The notes beneath the pieces were generated by a model. It was not told the origin of the DNA and searched no databases. It saw nothing but the letters and a program-made list of their open reading frames with translations. Positions 60,551 through 64,000 of a stretch of 64,000 bases of DNA are shown here, in pieces. How positions within the stretch are numbered: the first letter of the stretch is position 1; each line of letters starts with the position of its first letter. This DNA comes from Borovskyia barvae (lineage: Eukaryota; Euglenozoa; Kinetoplastea; Trypanosomatida; Trypanosomatidae): contig JASAOM010001070.1 of the NCBI GenBank assembly GCA_030849085.1, positions 62,001 to 126,000 on the forward strand, written 5' to 3'. The position numbers and the translations under genes are program-made.

Positions 60551-62432
60551 TGGCGTTGAGTTAGGTTCTCACGAAGAAACCGTCTTCCAAATCTATCCTT
60601 CCTGTGAAGCTGCGACGGAGCCCTATCCTCTTTCTCTTCTCCCTTTTGAATGATTTCATGTGCCTCGTCGTGCCAGTTGTTACGTGTGCGCGCACTCGCA
60701 CACTACAAAAAAAGCGCAACCACCTGAAGTACTTGCGCATCGCCATCGAAACAACAACACGCCGTGCTGCTTTTCATCGCCTTTGGTGGTTAAGAGCTTG
60801 TGCAGCCCCCTCTCCCCTCTCCACCGCTCTTTGCCGTTCCCAGTGTCTTTTTCAACAGAGACGCTTTTTCGTCGTCTGACGGGTGCCATCCAGCTGCGAG
60901 TTTCATGATTATTTTTGCTCTCCCTTTGGGCCTTTCCACATTTTCTCCTACCTGCCTCTGTTTCTCTGCACCACCCTATTTGGGACATGCACGCAGGCGC
61001 GCATCTGCGTATATACTAATGTCACCTCTCTCGCTGGCTGATTGACGCCATACGTGTCTCACCGCTGCCCATGCTTCTCGCATTCAGGGAGAGAAGGGGG
61101 GAGGGGGGAATGGCTCCGTCTTGTCATGGTTCGGGGCTTTTCGCATAACCTGCTTCATTCTTGTGTGTGTGTCTTCCTCTATAGCCTCTGATGTCTGCTT
61201 CAATTTCGCTTTCGCGTTTGATGGGTGAAATACCTAAGGGTTTAAGCAGGTTCCAACACTTCCGCTCTTTCCTTCCTACTTTCCCTCACCCTACAGGCCG
61301 CATCTTCCGCTAATCCCGCTGCGCCTGCGCTCTCTTTAAAAAATAAGGAAACTGCAGCTGAATGCCTCCTTCCTCTCAATAGTCCTCCATTTCGCCTGCA
61401 AGCTTTCTCACGGGGTAGTCAAGATGATCTTGTGGATAGTTAGCCTTACAGTGCAAGTCGACGGCAAACAATGTTGGTCAACCCTTATCTGAGCAGCTGA
61501 GTTTGAAACCTGGGGGGGGACGGGGGATACGCTCATATCGTGCAAACTGCCGTCACACCTTTGGGAGTGAGGGGTATTCAACGCGCAACACAGATTGTCC
61601 TCCCGACATATTGGTGCGGTACTGAACGTGCGCGCGTCCGCATCCTTGTTTGCCGGCTAGAAAAACTTCTTGCCTTCCTGGCAAAGCCGTAGGAAGACGC
61701 ATCTGGTGGTGATCCTCAAGGTGGTAGGGTGCTGCTGAAAGCTGCTTTATGGGGTGTGTGAGGCTCCCGAGACCCACTCGACGAAGTGCTTCTCCTACTA
61801 GTTCTCTGCCTTTTCTTTTTAAACTATCGTTCACCCCACGGCCGTGGCTTCGACAACCTTTACATTGTGTCTTCTCTTTGCATGGACGCTTCTCTATGTT
61901 CGAGTTTAACCGGCTTTTGGTTCCAGAACCTTTCCGCTTGCTCACACATTCCTTAACGTCTGTGTGCAGAGTTTCCTTATCCCCCTCTCCTCTTTTCTTT
62001 CTCCGAAAAGTGGTATGGTGTTTGCGCTTTCAGCTTCCTCATCTTGGTCTACCGCTTGGCAAAGGACTGCTCGTCGTGCCCCTGAGGTATTCAGAATCAC
62101 GGACCGTGTGGAAGCTGCGGTTGTATCGCGGGACAAGAAAAACGCCTGCGCGCTCTCGCATCAAGGGTTTGAATCTGGGGTGGGAGACGGGGGTCTATCT
62201 GCTTTCCCTCCCCCTTCTTTCCCAAATTACACACACCTCTAATGCATGGACGCCGGTGATCTCCGTAATGCCCTGTGATTCGGCAGAGGGTGTTCGTGCT
62301 GGTTGAGACCATGCTGCTTCATTTCCGTTCTCATCTTCCCGTTCCATTTCATCAGCTTAACGCTGGCCACTCAAATTTTACTTTCCCCCTTGATTTGACT
62401 AAACTAGTAAAAACGCAGAAGCACTACAAAAA
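60551..62432. other. spacer between FAB1 and TMEM222-like gene
   Basis: No gene is recognised; the sequence is pyrimidine-rich UTR-like. The longest open stretch (61749-62306) starts at GTG/ATG positions in C/T-rich sequence and lacks protein character. A pyrimidine tract ending near 62395, with AGs at 62406-62407 and 62417-62418, precedes the next gene. Confidence 0.7.
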
Positions 62433-63017
62433 ATGCGCGCAAATACGAAGCCAGAGTCACCGACGCGGTTGCCGCCCGTTATCAACACCAAACAAGAGCA
62501 CTACCCGTTCTGCGTTGTCTGGTCGCCCATCCCTTTTTTAACATGGATTCTCCCCTTCGTGGGTCACATCGGCATTTGCGACAGTCACGGGCGCATCTAC
62601 GACTTTCAGGGTTCTCACACGGTTGGACAGGATCGCATGATCTTCAGCAACCCTGTGAAGTACTGGGACGTTTCACGCATCTACATACCATCGTTCTACG
62701 ACGCAGCTATAAAGAGCTCACCAGAGGGGGAAGAGGCCGTCCAAAAAGAGATCGCTGCGTATGACGAAGCCGTCGCGGCCGCCACTGCGCACTTCCGCCT
62801 CAGTCAGACGTACAATTTATTCTCCAACAATTGTCATGCCTTGGTGGCAGACTCGATGAACCGACAGAAACTTCATCAACGCCACATGGGCACGGTGGCC
62901 GTAGCCGTAGGCATGGCGCTCCACGGCCGCTATGTTAGCACCGGTCGTTTTCTGAAAGCACACCTCCCGTTTCTTCTTCTCGTGGCCGTGGTCATCATAT
63001 GTGCCGTTGTGTTCTGA
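62433..63017 (+). CDS. TMEM222-family (DUF778) membrane protein
   Basis: This 194-residue protein has the TMEM222 signature in order: YPFCVVWSPIPFLTWILPFVGHIGICDSHG, here spanning about residues 24-53, then IYDFQGSHTVGQDRM, a YNLFSNNCHALVADSMN motif (about residues 127-143) and a hydrophobic C-terminus (FLLLVAVVIICAVVF). Membranes are probably contacted by the first Trp/Pro-rich segment and by the C-terminal helix. The conserved His (GHIG) and Cys (NNCH) resemble the catalytic pair of NlpC/P60-like papain-fold proteins, to which this family has been likened. That link is inference. ATG 62433 is the first in frame. It is the last + strand gene before the coding strand flips. Confidence 0.92.
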   Translation: MRANTKPESPTRLPPVINTKQEHYPFCVVWSPIPFLTWILPFVGHIGICDSHGRIYDFQGSHTVGQDRMIFSNPVKYWDVSRIYIPSFYDAAIKSSPEGEEAVQKEIAAYDEAVAAATAHFRLSQTYNLFSNNCHALVADSMNRQKLHQRHMGTVAVAVGMALHGRYVSTGRFLKAHLPFLLLVAVVIICAVVF

Positions 63018-63701
63018 TAGTTTTATTTTCTCCCCCGGAATTCAACAGAATTTTTTTAAACCTACCTTTTGTGCACGTATATAACTGGGAGTCGCGCTGA
63101 GCGAGGTCCTGATCGCTGTCGTAGTGTGAATATTTGTGCCGTGGTGTTGGGAATGCTCGCTCTGTTGATGTCAGTCTCTAGAGGGAGGACTGCTCGTTGC
63201 CTCTGCATCGTCTCTCGCGGTGCAACGTGTACTGCCTGTGATGCTTGACCTTGCCTTCGACTTATTTTGCCCCGATGCCACACCGCCTCCCCTCCCCTGA
63301 CGCGCACGGTTCGGTTGTATTCCGCCTTGTCAGAAAGCGAGACTGCTAAAGCGGATTTCCCTGGGTGGGAGGGTTCACCATCCCTCCGAGCGCCCGTGTA
63401 TACTTCCGCGAGAACAAATCATCTGTCACGCTGACGGCTCTGGGTGCAGGAAGAAGAGGGGGTGGGGGGCAATTCAGGAAAACGAATGGAGCGAGGCACG
63501 TGCCACTGAAACGAGCGGTTGTGTCACCGGGGGGGGGTGCGCCTCCATGGCGATTATCTTTTTATGTGCCAGTTTGACTGTCGCGTGAACGTTCTGCATT
63601 TTTTTGCCGGGCGGCGGCCCTGGCTGGGGCCCACGGAGGAGGGGGCGGGGCGGGGCGGCTGGCCTGTCCCCAGCGGGGGTGCCCTTTCCCCTAGGGGGGG
63701 G
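63018..63701. other. convergent strand-switch region
   Basis: 684 nt separate the stop of the last + gene from the stop of the - strand gene, so transcription converges here. It contains G-rich + strand stretches: G6 and G5 runs near 63458-63469, G9 near 63528-63537, and a GC-rich block at 63606-63710 with closely spaced G4-5 runs (63641-63657). In Leishmania and relatives such regions carry base J and terminate transcription (established for the group). The role here is inferred from layout. Confidence 0.65.
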
Positions 63702-64000
63702 CTAGAGAGTCCACGAGGCATCTCGGCCGCATAGCCGGCGGCCAGCCTCGACGATGGCGGCTTCACCACAAAGGACGCAGTCCTGCAGAGCAAGTTGAGG
63801 AACACTGCGCACGCCATCGAGGACCTGTGGTGCGATACCCTCGTCAGCCAGAAACGCCTCGATGCCGCCCATTTCTTCCAGTCGCGACACAGCGCATGCC
63901 TCGTGGACGGCATGGCCGCAATTGGGGTAGACGAAGTACGGTGCGCTGCTCTGCAAGAGCGTGCGGTGGCAGAGGGGACACCGCTGGCTTGCCGTAATGT
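63702..64000 (-). CDS. C-terminal RING of a Vps18-like HOPS/CORVET subunit, 5'-partial
   Basis: Reading the - strand from the window end gives an open frame of about 99 residues ending at TAG (63702-63704). The protein runs off the right edge. It reads QRCPLCHRTLLQSSAPYF, then VYPNCGHAVHEACAV, an intervening helix (SRLEEMGGIEAFLADEG), then DCVLCGEAAIVEAG and a short tail. The paired CPLC, CGHAVHEAC and CVLC form a RING-H2 pattern like the C-terminal RING of Vps18/Pep3, with F/Y-V-x-P-C-G-H-x-x-H-x-x-C. Vps18 is a core subunit of the HOPS and CORVET tethers on late endosomes. Vps11 or Vps41 types, or an unrelated RING protein, remain possible because only the tail is visible. Base composition looks more GC-rich than the + genes. 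Confidence 0.7.
   Translation of the reverse strand, partial: ITASQRCPLCHRTLLQSSAPYFVYPNCGHAVHEACAVSRLEEMGGIEAFLADEGIAPQVLDGVRSVPQLALQDCVLCGEAAIVEAGRRLCGRDASWTL

Noticed and set aside
1-64000. Mobile elements, viral relics and CRISPR arrays
   Set aside because: I saw no reverse transcriptase, integrase, transposase or capsid-like frame, no long terminal or inverted repeats, and no spaced repeat array. The only direct-repeat pair is the 41-bp one at the LRR fragment.

Overview
The window looks like nuclear DNA of a kinetoplastid protist, most likely a trypanosomatid. Fourteen recognisable protein genes lie head to tail on the + strand with no visible introns. They are separated by 0.6-3.1 kb of pyrimidine-rich, microsatellite-rich DNA containing polypyrimidine-AG motifs of the kind used for spliced-leader trans-splicing. 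The content also fits: a DIME-type mitochondrial calcium uniporter, a Rib72/EFHC axonemal protein, an FYVE-CCT-PIPK lipid kinase, and several large kinetoplastid-style proteins of unknown function. Gene density (about one per 4 kb) resembles Leishmania and its relatives. I cannot name the species from sequence alone.

Layout: (1) 1-5606 holds the 3' part of a gene of unknown function, a possible small membrane-protein ORF, and MCU. (2) 7644-14130 holds a MATE-type transporter with a very long N-terminal extension, a leucine-rich-repeat (LRR) protein and a small dithiol glutaredoxin. (3) 14131-17228 is a 3.1 kb spacer carrying a 224-bp near-identical copy of part of the LRR gene between 41-bp direct repeats, next to an undetermined base. 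(4) 17229-27236 is one 10-kb ORF for a 3335-residue parallel beta-helix protein. (5) 28388-42094 holds three unrecognised proteins and a WD40 protein. (6) 44057-52475 holds a Rib72/EFHC protein, an ER Sep15-like protein that has lost its redox motif, and mitochondrial 2-oxoglutarate dehydrogenase E1. (7) 55481-63017 holds the PI3P 5-kinase Fab1/PIKfyve and a TMEM222-family protein. (8) At 63702 the coding strand flips: the RING end of a Vps18-like protein enters from the right on the - strand, so 63018-63701 is a convergent strand-switch region, a likely transcription termination zone.

The + genes are probably co-transcribed and processed individually, so adjacency need not mean shared function. 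Some themes recur: mitochondrial calcium entry and the calcium-sensitive TCA step (MCU, OGDH), endolysosomal traffic (Fab1, Vps18-like protein) and flagellar structure (Rib72). No tRNA, rRNA, CRISPR array, intact transposon or viral element was recognised. Most (TA)n, (GT)n, G-run and C-run microsatellites lie between genes.
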